Shown here piece after piece: positions 33,944 to 44,231 of a DNA stretch of 64,000 nucleotides (position 1 is the stretch's first letter; each line of letters opens with the position of its first letter). Position numbers and translations under genes: made by a program. The DNA comes from Halobacterium rubrum (GTDB lineage Archaea; Halobacteriota; Halobacteria; Halobacteriales; Halobacteriaceae), in NCBI RefSeq assembly GCF_021729015.1, contig NZ_JAJQQZ010000002.1, positions 620,001 to 684,000 of the forward strand. Direction: 5' to 3'. The notes under the pieces were generated by a model. The model was not told the origin of the DNA. It saw nothing but the letters and a program-made list of their open reading frames with translations, and ran no database searches.

Positions 33944-36922
33944 ATGAGTGAGGAGTACATCGAGGTCCGCGGGGCGGAGGAGCACAACCTCAAGGACCTC
34001 GACGTGGAGCTTCCCCGCGAGTCGCTGAACGTCGTCACGGGGCTGTCGGGCTCCGGGAAGTCGTCGCTGGCCTTCGAGACCATCTACGCCGAGGGCCAGC
34101 GCCGCTACATCGAGAGCCTCTCGGCGTACGCGCGGAACTTCCTCGGGCAGATGGACAAACCCCAGGTGGAGTCCGTGGAGGGGCTGAGTCCGGCCATCAG
34201 CATCGACCAGAAGAACGCCGCCAACAACCCCCGGTCGACGGTCGGCACCGTCACCGAGCTCCACGACTACCTGCGGCTGCTGTACGCTCGCGTCGGCACG
34301 CCGCACTGTCCGGAGTGCGGCCGCGAGGTCGGCGAGCAGTCCGCCCAGCAGATGGTGCGACGCATCCTCGAACTGCCGGAGGGGACGAAGGCGAAGATTG
34401 CGGCGCCCGTGGTGCGCGACCAGAAGGGCGCGTTCGAGGAGCTGTTCGAAGACCTCGTCAGCGAGGGGTACTCGCGGGTGGAAGTCGACGGCGAGGCCTA
34501 CGACCTCGCGTACGACGACCCGGACCTCGACGAGAACTACGACCACACCGTCGACGTCGTGGTCGACCGGGTGACCGTCACGGAGGACGCCCGCTCGCGA
34601 ATCACCGACAGCGTCGAGACCGCCCTCGAGGAGGCCGACGGCGTGCTGAAGGTCGTCGTCCCTGACGCCGACGACGACCTCGAACTCGGCGGCGCGACGG
34701 CGCGCTCGACCGGCGACCTGGCTGAGGCGGACAGCGACGACCGCTTCGTCGTGGAGTTCAGCGAGGACCTCGCGTGCACGCACTGCGGCATCGACATCAG
34801 CGAGATCGAGACCCGGAGCTTCTCGTTCAACAGCCCGCACGGCGCCTGTCCCGAGTGCGAGGGCATCGGGAACACGAAGGAGGTCAGCGAGGACCTCGTC
34901 GTCGTCGACACCTCGAAGCCCATCAAGGACGTCTTCGAGGCCTGGAGCTACAACCGGTCGTACTACCGCACCCGGCTGGACGCCGTCGCCGCGCACTTCG
35001 GCGTGAGCGTCGACACGCCGTTCGACGACCTCGACGAGGACGTCCAGCAGGCGTTCCTCTACGGCACCAGCGGGGAGGTCGTCTTCGAGCGCTCCACGAA
35101 GAACGGCACCCGCCGGAAAGAGAAGCGCTTCGAGGGCGTCATCCCGAACCTCGAGCGCCGGTACGTCGAGACGGACTCCGAGAGCACCCGGGACCACATC
35201 GAGAAGTACATGTCCGTGACGACGTGCCCGGCCTGCGACGGCACGCGCCTGAAGCCGTCCTCGCGGGCCGTGCTCGTCGACGACACCCCCATCACCGAGG
35301 TCAACCGGATGAGTATCGGCGACGCCCTCGAGCACTTCGAGGGCATGGAGGCCGGGATGGACGCCCGCGACACCAAAATCGCCGAGGAGATTCTCAAGGA
35401 GATCCGCGCCCGGCTGGGCTTCATGGAGGAGGTGGGGCTGGAGTACCTCACGCTGGACCGCGAGGCGTCGACGCTCTCCGGCGGCGAGTCCCAGCGCATC
35501 CGCCTCGCCACCCAGATCGGCTCCGGGCTGGTGGGCGTGCTGTACGTCCTCGACGAGCCCTCCATCGGCCTCCACCAGCGCGACAACGACCGGCTGCTGA
35601 ACACCCTCGAGGAGCTCCGGGACCTCGGGAACACGCTGGTCGTCGTCGAGCACGACGAGGAGACGATGCGCCGGGCCGACAACGTCGTCGACATGGGGCC
35701 GGGGCCGGGCCGCCACGGCGGCGAGGTCGTCGCCAACGGCAGCGTCGAAGACCTGATGGCTGCCGAGGACTCCGTTACCGGCGACTACCTCGCGGGCCGC
35801 GAGCAGATTCCCGTCCCCGAACAGCGACGAGACCACGACGAGACGCTCACCATCGAGGGCGCCCGCCAGCACAACCTCCGGGACGTCGACGTCGACCTCC
35901 CAATCGGCGCGTTCACGGCCATTACGGGTGTCTCGGGCTCGGGGAAGTCGACGCTGATGCACGACATCCTCTACAAGGGCCTCGCCCGCGAGATGAACGA
36001 CAACACGAGCGTCGACCCCGGCGAACACGACGCCATCGAGGGCGTCGAACACGTCGAGACGGTGCGGCTCATCGACCAGAGCCCCATCGGCCGCACGCCC
36101 CGCAGTAATCCGGCGACGTACACGGGCATCTTCGACTACATCCGGGAGAAGTTCGCGCAGACGAAACTCTCCAAGCAGCGCGGCTACGAGAAGGGCCGGT
36201 TCTCGTTCAACGTCAAGGGCGGGCGGTGTGAGGCCTGCGGCGGGCAGGGCACCCAGAAGATCGAGATGAACTTCCTGTCGGACGTCCACGTCCCCTGCGA
36301 GGAGTGCGGCGGCGACCGCTACAACGACGAGACGCTGCAGGTCGAGTTCAAGGGCAAGACCATCGCGGACGTCCTCCAGATGAGCGTCGAGGAGGCCTAC
36401 GACTTCTTCGAGGCGGACAGCCGGCTCGGCCGCCGCCTCCAGCTGCTGGAGGACGTCGGCCTCGACTACATGCGCCTCGGGCAGCCCTCCACCACGCTCA
36501 GCGGCGGCGAGGCCCAGCGCGTCAAACTCGCCGAGGAACTCGGGAAGAAGGACTCCGGCGACACCCTCTACCTGCTGGACGAGCCGACGACGGGCCTCCA
36601 CAGCCACGACGAGCGCAAGCTCATCGAGGTGCTCCAGCGGCTCACCGACCGCGGCAACACCGTCGTCGTCATCGAGCACGAACTCGACCTCGTGAAGAAC
36701 GCCGACCACATCGTCGACCTCGGGCCCGAGGGCGGCGAGGCCGGCGGCGACGTCGTCGCCACCGGCACCCCCGAGGCGGTCGCGCGCAACGACGACAGCC
36801 ACACGGGTCGCTACCTCCGGGACAAGCTCCCCGCCGTCGACCTCGAAGGCCCACGCAGCGACCGCGAGAAGCCCGCCAGAGCGGAGGAGACGGCGGCGCC
36901 GACGGCCGACGACGACGACTGA
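33944..36922 (+). CDS. uvrA: excinuclease ABC subunit A
   Basis: 992 residues, full length. First ATPase: [15 protein letters not shown] at about 32-46, with its signature [16 protein letters not shown] near 510. The insertion and zinc sites carry CPECGRE and CTHCGID ... CPECEGIG. Second ATPase: [13 protein letters not shown] near 665; the UvrA zinc finger has CEACGGQG and [10 protein letters not shown]; the signature is [15 protein letters not shown] near 850. UvrA dimers scan DNA for bulky lesions and load UvrB in nucleotide excision repair. uvrB/uvrC are not in this window. Confidence 0.98.
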   Translation: MSEEYIEVRGAEEHNLKDLDVELPRESLNVVTGLSGSGKSSLAFETIYAEGQRRYIESLSAYARNFLGQMDKPQVESVEGLSPAISIDQKNAANNPRSTVGTVTELHDYLRLLYARVGTPHCPECGREVGEQSAQQMVRRILELPEGTKAKIAAPVVRDQKGAFEELFEDLVSEGYSRVEVDGEAYDLAYDDPDLDENYDHTVDVVVDRVTVTEDARSRITDSVETALEEADGVLKVVVPDADDDLELGGATARSTGDLAEADSDDRFVVEFSEDLACTHCGIDISEIETRSFSFNSPHGACPECEGIGNTKEVSEDLVVVDTSKPIKDVFEAWSYNRSYYRTRLDAVAAHFGVSVDTPFDDLDEDVQQAFLYGTSGEVVFERSTKNGTRRKEKRFEGVIPNLERRYVETDSESTRDHIEKYMSVTTCPACDGTRLKPSSRAVLVDDTPITEVNRMSIGDALEHFEGMEAGMDARDTKIAEEILKEIRARLGFMEEVGLEYLTLDREASTLSGGESQRIRLATQIGSGLVGVLYVLDEPSIGLHQRDNDRLLNTLEELRDLGNTLVVVEHDEETMRRADNVVDMGPGPGRHGGEVVANGSVEDLMAAEDSVTGDYLAGREQIPVPEQRRDHDETLTIEGARQHNLRDVDVDLPIGAFTAITGVSGSGKSTLMHDILYKGLAREMNDNTSVDPGEHDAIEGVEHVETVRLIDQSPIGRTPRSNPATYTGIFDYIREKFAQTKLSKQRGYEKGRFSFNVKGGRCEACGGQGTQKIEMNFLSDVHVPCEECGGDRYNDETLQVEFKGKTIADVLQMSVEEAYDFFEADSRLGRRLQLLEDVGLDYMRLGQPSTTLSGGEAQRVKLAEELGKKDSGDTLYLLDEPTTGLHSHDERKLIEVLQRLTDRGNTVVVIEHELDLVKNADHIVDLGPEGGEAGGDVVATGTPEAVARNDDSHTGRYLRDKLPAVDLEGPRSDREKPARAEETAAPTADDDD

Positions 36923-36963
36923 CGCCGCAGCCTACCGGCTGCCCCGCCACGCGTCGCCGAAGG

Positions 36964-36968
36964 TTTTA
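36964..36968 (+). promoter_or_regulatory. TATA box of HNH gene
   Basis: tttta, 26-30 bases before the ATG at 36994, so the HNH gene has its own promoter despite lying directly downstream of uvrA. Confidence 0.5.
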
Positions 36969-36993
36969 GATCGGGCGATTCGAAGCCGGCGAC

Positions 36994-37695
36994 ATGTCTC
37001 GCTGGCGTCGCGTCGTCCGCAGGGAGCTCGCCCGGTACCGCGAGGACACCGGGTGGCGGGTCGTCGAGTTACAGGAGCTGTACGACCAGCTGGGGCCGGT
37101 GCTCCGCGAGGAGTTCCCCGAGAACAACAACCGGGAGGCGAAGCTCCGCCAGATTCTCCAGCAGCTCGCGGAACGCGACGAACTCGCGTTCGTCGACGGC
37201 GACGGCACCTACCGCGTCGGTGAACTGGGCGAGACGGCCGGACCGCGCGGGGGCGGCGGGACCGCTGGGGACGACGACGGTGACTGGCAGTACGAGGCCA
37301 GCGAGTACGAGATGACAGTCGGCGCTCGCTCGCTCCCAGCGGCGTTCCGGGACGCAGTGCTGGCGCGCTACGACACCGAGTGCCCGGTCTCCGGCGTCGA
37401 CCACCCCCGGCTGCTCGACGTCGCACACGTGCTGTCGTGGAGTGACCACGAGTCCCTCCGGACGGCCCCGGGGAACGTCGTCGCGCTGGACAGGACCCAC
37501 CACGCCGCCTTCGACGCCGGGCTCTACACGCTCGACGCCGACTTCCGGCTCCACGTCTCCCCCGACTTCGAGACCGACAGCGACCTGCTCCGGCGGACGC
37601 TCGTCGAGCGGGCCGGCGAGCGCGTCGCCGTCCCGAACGGCGCCCTCGACCCCGCCTACCTCGACGAACGCAACCAGTCACTCGACTGGTGGTGA
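36994..37695 (+). CDS. HNH endonuclease-domain protein
   Basis: 233 residues. The N-terminal part (about 1-75, RRELARYREDTGWRVVELQELYDQ) looks like a winged-helix DNA-binding region. After a Gly-rich linker, the C-terminal HNH_2-type domain has CPVSGVDHPRLLDVAHVLSW (catalytic His), GNVVALDRTHHAAFDAGLYTLD (Asn and His), then a terminal helical part. In this family the nuclease is often linked to restriction or repair. No methyltransferase lies nearby, so a solitary repair or defence nuclease is likely (inference). Confidence 0.88.
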   Translation: MSRWRRVVRRELARYREDTGWRVVELQELYDQLGPVLREEFPENNNREAKLRQILQQLAERDELAFVDGDGTYRVGELGETAGPRGGGGTAGDDDGDWQYEASEYEMTVGARSLPAAFRDAVLARYDTECPVSGVDHPRLLDVAHVLSWSDHESLRTAPGNVVALDRTHHAAFDAGLYTLDADFRLHVSPDFETDSDLLRRTLVERAGERVAVPNGALDPAYLDERNQSLDWW

Positions 37696-37807
37696 CGCCG
37701 ACACCCCGGAGTGGCCCGGGGTCAACCCGGTGACGCGGGGGTTACTCGTTCGGGCGCGACTCGCCGGTGAACACACGTTCTTTCCCGGGCAGCGACTGGA
37801 CGGGAGT

Positions 37808-38470
37808 ATGAGCCAGCAGACGAAGGCGGACTACGCAGACGACGTGGACGTAGACGACAACTGGGACGAGCACCCGAGCGACGAGGAACTCGAGGCGACC
37901 GTCGAGAGCCTCGAAGCGAGCGGGTTCGACGTCGAGGTCGTCGCGGACGCGGACGCCGCCCTGGAGTACGTCACCGACGCGATTCCCGCCGGGGCGTCCG
38001 TGATGAACGGTCACTCCACGACTCTCGAAGAGATCGGGTTCGCGGAGCACCTCGACGAGGGCGACCACGACTGGGAGAACCTCGCGGCCGACATCTGGAG
38101 CATCGACGACGACGAGGAGCGCGACGCTGCGCGCCGCGCGTCCCAGACGGCAGACTACTTCCTCGGGAGCGTGAACGGCATCGCCCGCGAGGAGGGGACG
38201 CTCGTCGCTGCGGACCTCTCGGGGAGCCGCGTCGGCGCGTACCCGTTCGCCGCAGGGAACCTCCTGCTCGTCGCCGGCGTGAACAAGGTCGTCGAGGACG
38301 TCGAGACGGCCCGCGAGCGCCTCCACGAGTACGCGTGGGCGTTCGAGAACGAGCGCGCACAGGAGGCCTACGGCGTCGAGAGCGCGGCGGCGAAGGAACT
38401 CATCTACCGCCAGGAGGGCACCGAGGGGCGCACGACGATCGTGCTCGTCGAGGAGACGTTCGGCTACTAG
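37808..38470 (+). CDS. LUD-domain (LutC-like) protein
   Basis: 220 residues of the LUD (former DUF162) family: VMNGHSTTLEEIGF near the middle, ADYFLGSVNGIAREEGTLVAADLSGSRVGAYPFAAGN and VAGVNKVVEDVETARERL. The family includes LutC of lactate utilisation, but lutA and lutB are not adjacent, so the function here is open. The ATG at 37808 follows an imperfect purine-rich stretch. The geranylgeranyl-reductase-like gene follows at a distance of 38 bases. Confidence 0.88.
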   Translation: MSQQTKADYADDVDVDDNWDEHPSDEELEATVESLEASGFDVEVVADADAALEYVTDAIPAGASVMNGHSTTLEEIGFAEHLDEGDHDWENLAADIWSIDDDEERDAARRASQTADYFLGSVNGIAREEGTLVAADLSGSRVGAYPFAAGNLLLVAGVNKVVEDVETARERLHEYAWAFENERAQEAYGVESAAAKELIYRQEGTEGRTTIVLVEETFGY

Positions 38471-38508
38471 GCGAAGGCTCTTTCTTCCGCGCGTCGTAGG
38501 AGGCGTCG

Positions 38509-39588
38509 ATGTACGACTTTGCGGTCGTCGGCGTGGGACCGGCCGGCGCGCGGTTCGCCCGCCGCGCCGCCGAGCAGGGCTACGACGTGGTCGCCTTCGA
38601 GTCCGGGGAGCTCGGGAAGCCACTTGCGTGCTCGGGGCACGTCAGCCTCGACGTCTGGGAGTTCGTCCCCGACGAGCACCGCGAGGCGCTGTTCCAGAAC
38701 GAGATCCGCGGCGCGCGCTTCCACCTCGGCGGGGCGGACTCGCCGGCACACCCGTTCTACAAGCACGACGCCATCTCGAACGCCGTCGACCGCGTGCAAC
38801 TGGACAGAGTGCTTGCCGACGCCGCCCGCGACGCCGGCGCCGACGTCCGCGAGCAACACACGGTCACCGAGGTCACCGAGCACCGGGACCGTGTGGACCT
38901 CACGGTCAGGGGGCCCGAGGAGACGTTCGACGTGTCGGCGAAGCTGGTCGCCGGCAGCGACGGCCCGCAGTCCCGGGTCCGGGAGGCACTGGGGCTGCCC
39001 GAACCCGACGAGTTCCTGCACGGCGCGCTCGCGTTCGACCCCGAGCCCGACCACGAGGACTTCGTCGACGTCCACCTCACCGTCCCCGAGTTCTTCGCGT
39101 GGCGCATCCCCCGCGGCGAGGGCGGCGTCGAGTACGGACTGGCGGCCGCGCCGGGCGAAGACGTTCCCGGCCGCTTCGACGACCTCGTCGCTGACTACGG
39201 CGTCGACGTCGAACACCGGTGCTCTGGCGTCATCCCCATCGGGCCACCGGACACCGTCACCAGCCACCGGGGGTTCCTGCTCGGCGACGCCGCCGGCCAG
39301 ACGAAGCCGTTCACGGGGGGCGGCATCCGCTACGGGATGACCGCCGCCGACGCCGCCGCTCGCGAACTCGACCCCGACCGGCCCGGGACGCTGGCGGGCT
39401 ACGAGCGCGCGTGGCGCGACGAACTCGGCCGCGACATCGCGCTGGGCCACCTCGTCCGCAAGGGCTACTCGATGCCCGAACCCGTCCAGAAGGCGGGGAT
39501 GAAGCTGTTCTCCGGCGAAATCGCGGTCCACATGGACCAGCCGACGAGTCTGTTCTCGCTGGACCAGGTGCGGGCGCTGCTCCGGTAG
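38509..39588 (+). CDS. geranylgeranyl-reductase-family flavoprotein
   Basis: 359 residues. The FAD-binding Rossmann motif VVGVGPAGARFARRAAEQG is at the N-terminus. LACSGHVS resembles the family's conserved Cys-containing substrate motif. GDAAGQTKPFTGGGIRYGM is the second FAD motif typical of archaeal geranylgeranyl reductases, which saturate isoprenoid chains of membrane lipids or menaquinone. A Shine-Dalgarno-like taggagg sits about 5 bases before the ATG, showing leadered translation from an upstream transcript. It is shorter than GGR proper (about 400), so the substrate is not certain. Confidence 0.88.
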   Translation: MYDFAVVGVGPAGARFARRAAEQGYDVVAFESGELGKPLACSGHVSLDVWEFVPDEHREALFQNEIRGARFHLGGADSPAHPFYKHDAISNAVDRVQLDRVLADAARDAGADVREQHTVTEVTEHRDRVDLTVRGPEETFDVSAKLVAGSDGPQSRVREALGLPEPDEFLHGALAFDPEPDHEDFVDVHLTVPEFFAWRIPRGEGGVEYGLAAAPGEDVPGRFDDLVADYGVDVEHRCSGVIPIGPPDTVTSHRGFLLGDAAGQTKPFTGGGIRYGMTAADAAARELDPDRPGTLAGYERAWRDELGRDIALGHLVRKGYSMPEPVQKAGMKLFSGEIAVHMDQPTSLFSLDQVRALLR

Positions 39589-39609
39589 CGACCCGACCGA
39601 GGAGCCGAA

Positions 39610-40650
39610 TCAGTACTCGGGGATGCGCCGCGAGCGCTGCCCCGTGTCGACGAACGGCAGGTCGACCACGTCGGCAGCCACGCCGTCGCCGACGGTGACG
39701 CGCTCCGTGTCCGGTTCGACGCCCGAGACAGCGGCGAACGCCAGCGGCACGTCCCGGGTCGGGCTGACGGCAGCGCGCGTCACGGCGCCGACGTCTTCGC
39801 CGTCGACCGTGACGGCTGCACCCTGCTCCGGGAGTTCCTCGGGTTCGAGGCCGACGAGCCGTGCCCCCTCGCCGGCTGCCTGCGCGTCGCCGCCGTCCGC
39901 GAGGAGCCCGGAGAGGCCGGCGTCGGCGACCGTCCGCCCGCGGAGTTCGGCCTCGAACAGCGGCGTGCCGGCCTCCAGCGTGAGCGTCTCCCACGTCTCG
40001 CGGCCGAACGGCACGGCGTTCAGCCCGCGCACGAGCAGCGTCTGGAAGACCTCGTCGGCGTCCTCGGCGGCGCAGACGACGAGGTAGCCCTCATCGCCCG
40101 CGAGGTCGTCGTCGCGGACGACGGTGACACCGCCCTCCATCTCGCCGCGCACGAACCGCAGGCGCTCCTCGGGCGGGCTGGCGTGGTGGAGGACGCTGGC
40201 GATCTTCTCGGTGGCGTTCGGGCCGTGGACGCCGAACGTCCCGAAGTCGTCGGTCGCCACGGCGAACTCGGCGTCCCGGTCGCCGGCGGCCTCGCGCCAC
40301 TCGCTGGCGACGGCGTCGCCCTCGCCGGCCGGCAGGAACACGAGGAGGCGGTCGCCGGTCGCGAACACGTAGCAGTCGGCGCGCACGGCACCGTCGCCGT
40401 CGAGGACGACGGCGTAGCTCGCCTCGCCGTCCTCGGTCGGCACGCTGCCGGTGGCGGCGTCGTCGACGAACCCGTGGCGGTCGCCGCCGGTCGCCACGAC
40501 CACGTCGAAGGCGTGCTCGGTCACGCCGACGCCGTTCCGGACGGCGCCGTGCGTGCGCTCCGGTCGGCCGTACTCGGCGGGGAACGACCGATCCGCCACC
40601 TCGCGGAACGTCGCGCCGTGGGCCTCGTGGGCTTCCCTGACGACAGTCAT
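39610..40650 (-). CDS. GcvT/YgfZ-family folate-binding protein
   Basis: 346 residues. The aminomethyltransferase fold is indicated by EAHGATFREVADRSFPAEYG, FGTFGVHGPNATEKIASVL and LRFVRGEMEGGVTVVRDDD, and by the WETLTLEAGTPLFEAELRGR segment followed by the C-terminal OB domain. The usual YgfZ motif KGCYxGQE is not present. Catalytic T-protein activity of glycine cleavage is not certain either, because no gcvH/gcvP are nearby. The ATG at 40650 matches family starts. It converges with the reductase gene. Confidence 0.85.
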   Translation of the reverse strand: MTVVREAHEAHGATFREVADRSFPAEYGRPERTHGAVRNGVGVTEHAFDVVVATGGDRHGFVDDAATGSVPTEDGEASYAVVLDGDGAVRADCYVFATGDRLLVFLPAGEGDAVASEWREAAGDRDAEFAVATDDFGTFGVHGPNATEKIASVLHHASPPEERLRFVRGEMEGGVTVVRDDDLAGDEGYLVVCAAEDADEVFQTLLVRGLNAVPFGRETWETLTLEAGTPLFEAELRGRTVADAGLSGLLADGGDAQAAGEGARLVGLEPEELPEQGAAVTVDGEDVGAVTRAAVSPTRDVPLAFAAVSGVEPDTERVTVGDGVAADVVDLPFVDTGQRSRRIPEY

Positions 40651-40723
40651 GTCCGGACTGTCGCCGCCCGCGAGGCGTAAACCCACCGCATCGGCGGTCG
40701 CGGCGGGCGGGGTCGCCGCCGGG

Positions 40724-41020
40724 TCACAGGCCGATACGGCGCCGGATGGCGTCGAGCAGCGAGTCCTCGGGCACGTCGTCCTCGGGGCTGGGGACGACGC
40801 GTTCGTCGACGGTGAACTTCGTCCGGCCGTCTTCCTCCTCGGCGTGGACGAGGTCCGCCGTCGTCAGCGACTCGAGCGCGTCCTCGATGGCGTCGATGTC
40901 GGCGTCCACGCTCGCCCGCAGCTCGAAGACGGTCATGCCGCCGTTCGAGCGTTCGACGAGCGCGTCGAGGACCGCCACCTCGGTCCCGGGGCGGTCTCGA
41001 AACTCGCGCTTCGCTGGCAT
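40724..41020 (-). CDS. DUF6432-like winged-helix protein
   Basis: 98 residues with a winged-helix pattern: TEVAVLDALVERSNGGMTVFELRASVDADIDAIEDALESLTTADLVHAEEEDGRTKF, spread over about 13-68, then a short acidic and basic tail ending SLLDAIRRRIGL. It resembles a conserved haloarchaeal DUF6432 protein and presumably binds DNA; targets are unknown. It is divergent from the DUF7093-like gene. Confidence 0.82.
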   Translation of the reverse strand: MPAKREFRDRPGTEVAVLDALVERSNGGMTVFELRASVDADIDAIEDALESLTTADLVHAEEEDGRTKFTVDERVVPSPEDDVPEDSLLDAIRRRIGL

Positions 41021-41101
41021 ACGTGAACCGACGCGCGCCGGCGTCTTAGCCGTGTCCCTGAACGGTAGTCTTTTGCCCGTGGGCCGGATACGACCCTGCC
41101 A

Positions 41102-42124
<1,023 letters not shown>

Positions 42125-42140
42125 CGCCACACGAAGGGAC

Positions 42141-42146
42141 TAAAAC
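42141..42146 (+). promoter_or_regulatory. TATA box of DUF5611 gene
   Basis: taaaac, 23-28 bases before the ATG at 42169. It falls in the short gap after the DUF7093-like gene and supports that ATG. Confidence 0.45.
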
Positions 42147-42168
42147 CCTCGCTGCCGTTCTCGCGGTC

Positions 42169-42564
42169 ATGAAGGAGTACAAGATGCGGAGAGGGGAGTA
42201 CCTCGAAGAGCGAGTGCCAGAGATGGCAGACACCGTCGAGGAATACTTCGGTGAGATCACGGGCACCGAGGAGTTCAAGGGGAGCGACCTGTTCGTCGTC
42301 GAAGACCCCAAGAACCCCGTCTTCGAGCGCATCGTCGCCGGCACCGTCTCGTACTCCGGGAAGAAGGACAAGCTCGGCGTCGAGTTCGAGGAGCGACCCG
42401 CCGAGGAGGTCATCGCCGAGGGGAACGCCGACGCGGCCGCCGACGCCGTCGACGCGAAAAACGACTTCCTGCTGGAGGCGACGGGCCGCGACGCGAAATC
42501 CCGCCGCGACTCCATGAAGCGCGCCGTCGAGGACGACGCCGACAAGCCCGACAACGTCTCGTAA
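42169..42564 (+). CDS. DUF5611 family protein
   Basis: 131 residues. A compact basic/acidic alpha-beta domain (MKEYKMRRGEYLEERVPEMADTVEEYFG near the start, then LFVVEDPKNPVFERIVAGTVSYSGKKDKLGVEFEERP, about 44-80) is followed by a helical tail KNDFLLEATGRDAKSRRDSMKR. This pattern is the archaeal DUF5611 family, of unknown function, frequently close to transcription or chromatin genes. The TATA-like taaaac supports a leaderless start at 42169. Confidence 0.85.
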   Translation: MKEYKMRRGEYLEERVPEMADTVEEYFGEITGTEEFKGSDLFVVEDPKNPVFERIVAGTVSYSGKKDKLGVEFEERPAEEVIAEGNADAAADAVDAKNDFLLEATGRDAKSRRDSMKRAVEDDADKPDNVS

Positions 42565-42742
42565 GCACGCCACCGAGACCCAGTCTGTTCTGCAGCCGCT
42601 TTGCTGTCGCTGTTCGTCGCCTGCGATAGCCGACGCTGGATTGTCGGTGCTACCGGCGTCGTCGTCGTCGTCGTTGACCGCTTGCTCCTGCTCGGCCCGG
42701 CTTGCACCCAGAGTCAAGTGTGCTGGGACCGCAGGCCCGAGC

Positions 42743-42844
42743 GTGCCGCCTCGAGAACCCGACGGCAGGGAAGACGAAGACGATGTCCAGAAGAACGAGC
42801 GGCTCGACCGGCTGGTGAACTTCCTCGCGACCTACCTGCCCTGA
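42743..42844 (+). CDS. candidate 33-residue microprotein
   Basis: A GTG-initiated frame whose product ends in DVQKNERLDRLVNFLATYLP, an amphipathic helix after an Asp/Glu-rich start. It lies in an otherwise empty 289-base gap between the DUF5611 gene and sepF and ends 9 bases before the sepF stop. Codon use is not decisive and I see no clear promoter. The gap also holds cgtcgtcgtcgt simple sequence at about 42658-42675. Confidence 0.3.
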   Translation: MPPREPDGREDEDDVQKNERLDRLVNFLATYLP

Positions 42845-42853
42845 GGTGGCCGG

Positions 42854-43210
42854 TCAGGGACGGTTGAGTTTCGACCGGCTGACGGCGATGCCGTTCGGCG
42901 TCACGATGAGCTGGTCGTCGCCCTTCTGGACGATGTCGCCGCCGACCTCGGTGGCGACCTGCCGGAGCTCGTCGATGACGTGTTCGACCGTGCTGTCCTC
43001 GGTGCGGAGCCGGGTGATGTCCGCGACGACGAGGTCGCCGTCGTAGACGGCGTCCTTGATGGCGATGACGTCTTCCTGTCCGTCGATTTCGGCGATGTGG
43101 ACGTTGACGTTCGCCTCGCCGGCGTCCGTGTCGAAGTCCTCGACGTCCAGTTCCACGTAGTCCTCGGTGGAACTCCCGCTCCCGCCGAGGATCTTGTCCA
43201 TGAAGCCCAT
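42854..43210 (-). CDS. sepF: cell division protein SepF
   Basis: 118 residues. It has the N-terminal membrane-targeting amphipathic helix MGFMDKILGG, a linker, then the SepF fold (about 30-118: VNVHIAEIDGQEDVIAIKDAVYDGDLVVADI ... VEHVIDELRQVATEVGGDIVQKGDDQLIVTPNGIAVSRSKL). In archaea SepF anchors the FtsZ rings to the membrane and is essential for division. Starting at 43210 puts the amphipathic helix first. A TATA-like aactatgc lies 24-31 bases upstream on the minus strand. Confidence 0.95.
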   Translation of the reverse strand: MGFMDKILGGSGSSTEDYVELDVEDFDTDAGEANVNVHIAEIDGQEDVIAIKDAVYDGDLVVADITRLRTEDSTVEHVIDELRQVATEVGGDIVQKGDDQLIVTPNGIAVSRSKLNRP

Positions 43211-43275
43211 ACCCAAGACACCGGCCCGCCGCGTGCATAGTTCTTGCGTCAGACGCGGCGAGGCGGCCGGCTGCC

Positions 43276-44133
43276 CTACTCGGCCGACTCGTTCGCCACC
43301 GTCTCGTTCAGCGCCGTCTCGTACCAGTCCGGCTCCTCGACGGGGTTGACGACGTCGGTATCGAAGGTGATGGTGCGCTCGACGGTGGCGTCTCCTGACC
43401 GATACAGCAGGTCGATGGCCGTCGCACGGCCCTCGGCTGTCACGGTCATCGTGAACTCCACGTCACCGGTCCGGTCGAACAGCGTCGGTAGCTCGGAGGC
43501 AGTGCCAGAGAGTCCGACGGCGGCTGCTTTGTCGTCGACTGCCTCGACGCTGTCGGCGTTCGCCACCAGTGAGTAGACGAGGCTGTGGCCGTAGAACCGC
43601 TGGAAGTTGTTGTTCTCGAACACCTGATTCGGCGGGACCGGTTGTTCGTCGCCACGTATCGTGACCGAAATCACGCCGTAGGACGTGTTCCCGGCGGTGT
43701 CGTTCTCGCGCTGCCAGAGCACTCGCTCGCCGTCGGCGTACAGGTCGTAGCTGCCGTTCGTGACGCTGAAGGCGACCGGGACCCCCTCACCGCTCACTGT
43801 CGACCGCCACAGTGAGTCAGTCGTAAACTGCTGGGTCGTGTTCCGCGTCCTCGTCGTCGACTCGTTCGTCAGCCGGGTCCCGGCGCGTCGGACGAACGCG
43901 TCTCCTTCGAGTGCGTCGCGGTGCGCGTCGGCGAGCGCTCGCGGGTCCTCGACGCCGTCGGCTGTCACGCCGGGCGCGAGCTGTTCGGCCGTCTCGGTTG
44001 TCGTCGCCTCTGTCGTCTCGGCTGTCGTCTGCGTCGGTGCAGTCGTCGGCTGGTCGTCCGAGCCGCCGATTCCCGCGCAGCCGGCGGTCACCAGCAGGAG
44101 GGCGCAGGCCAGAGCGGCGACCCGTCGTGTCAT
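43276..44133 (-). CDS. haloarchaeal lipoprotein (DUF7537-like)
   Basis: 285 residues. A signal with lipobox LLVTAGC places the lipidated Cys at position 19, followed by a Thr-rich linker (27-50). The globular part holds several N-glycosylation sequons (NES, NTT, NGS, NDT, NTS) and beta-rich sequence such as SYDLYADGERVLWQREN. It resembles an abundant haloarchaeal surface lipoprotein family I recall as DUF7537. Its ligand is unknown. It is upstream of sepF on the same strand but 65 bases away, with a separate promoter likely for sepF. Confidence 0.82.
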   Translation of the reverse strand: MTRRVAALACALLLVTAGCAGIGGSDDQPTTAPTQTTAETTEATTTETAEQLAPGVTADGVEDPRALADAHRDALEGDAFVRRAGTRLTNESTTRTRNTTQQFTTDSLWRSTVSGEGVPVAFSVTNGSYDLYADGERVLWQRENDTAGNTSYGVISVTIRGDEQPVPPNQVFENNNFQRFYGHSLVYSLVANADSVEAVDDKAAAVGLSGTASELPTLFDRTGDVEFTMTVTAEGRATAIDLLYRSGDATVERTITFDTDVVNPVEEPDWYETALNETVANESAE

Positions 44134-44231
44134 ACATCCGGATTCTCTCGCGGGAGCAAAAACCCACGGTCGCGTTCTCGCGGGCTGCCGGTTCGGCCAC
44201 GCCTATGCCGCTCCGACCGCTCGCATCGAGC

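Noticed and set aside
33856-36802. upstream part of a long minus-strand frame running through uvrA
   Set aside because: Only the last 190 codons (LURP-one protein) are real. The rest is antisense to uvrA.
42601-42867. 88-codon frame starting at 42601
   Set aside because: Val/Arg-rich, arises from gtcgtcgtc simple sequence and overlaps the better 33-codon candidate in another frame.
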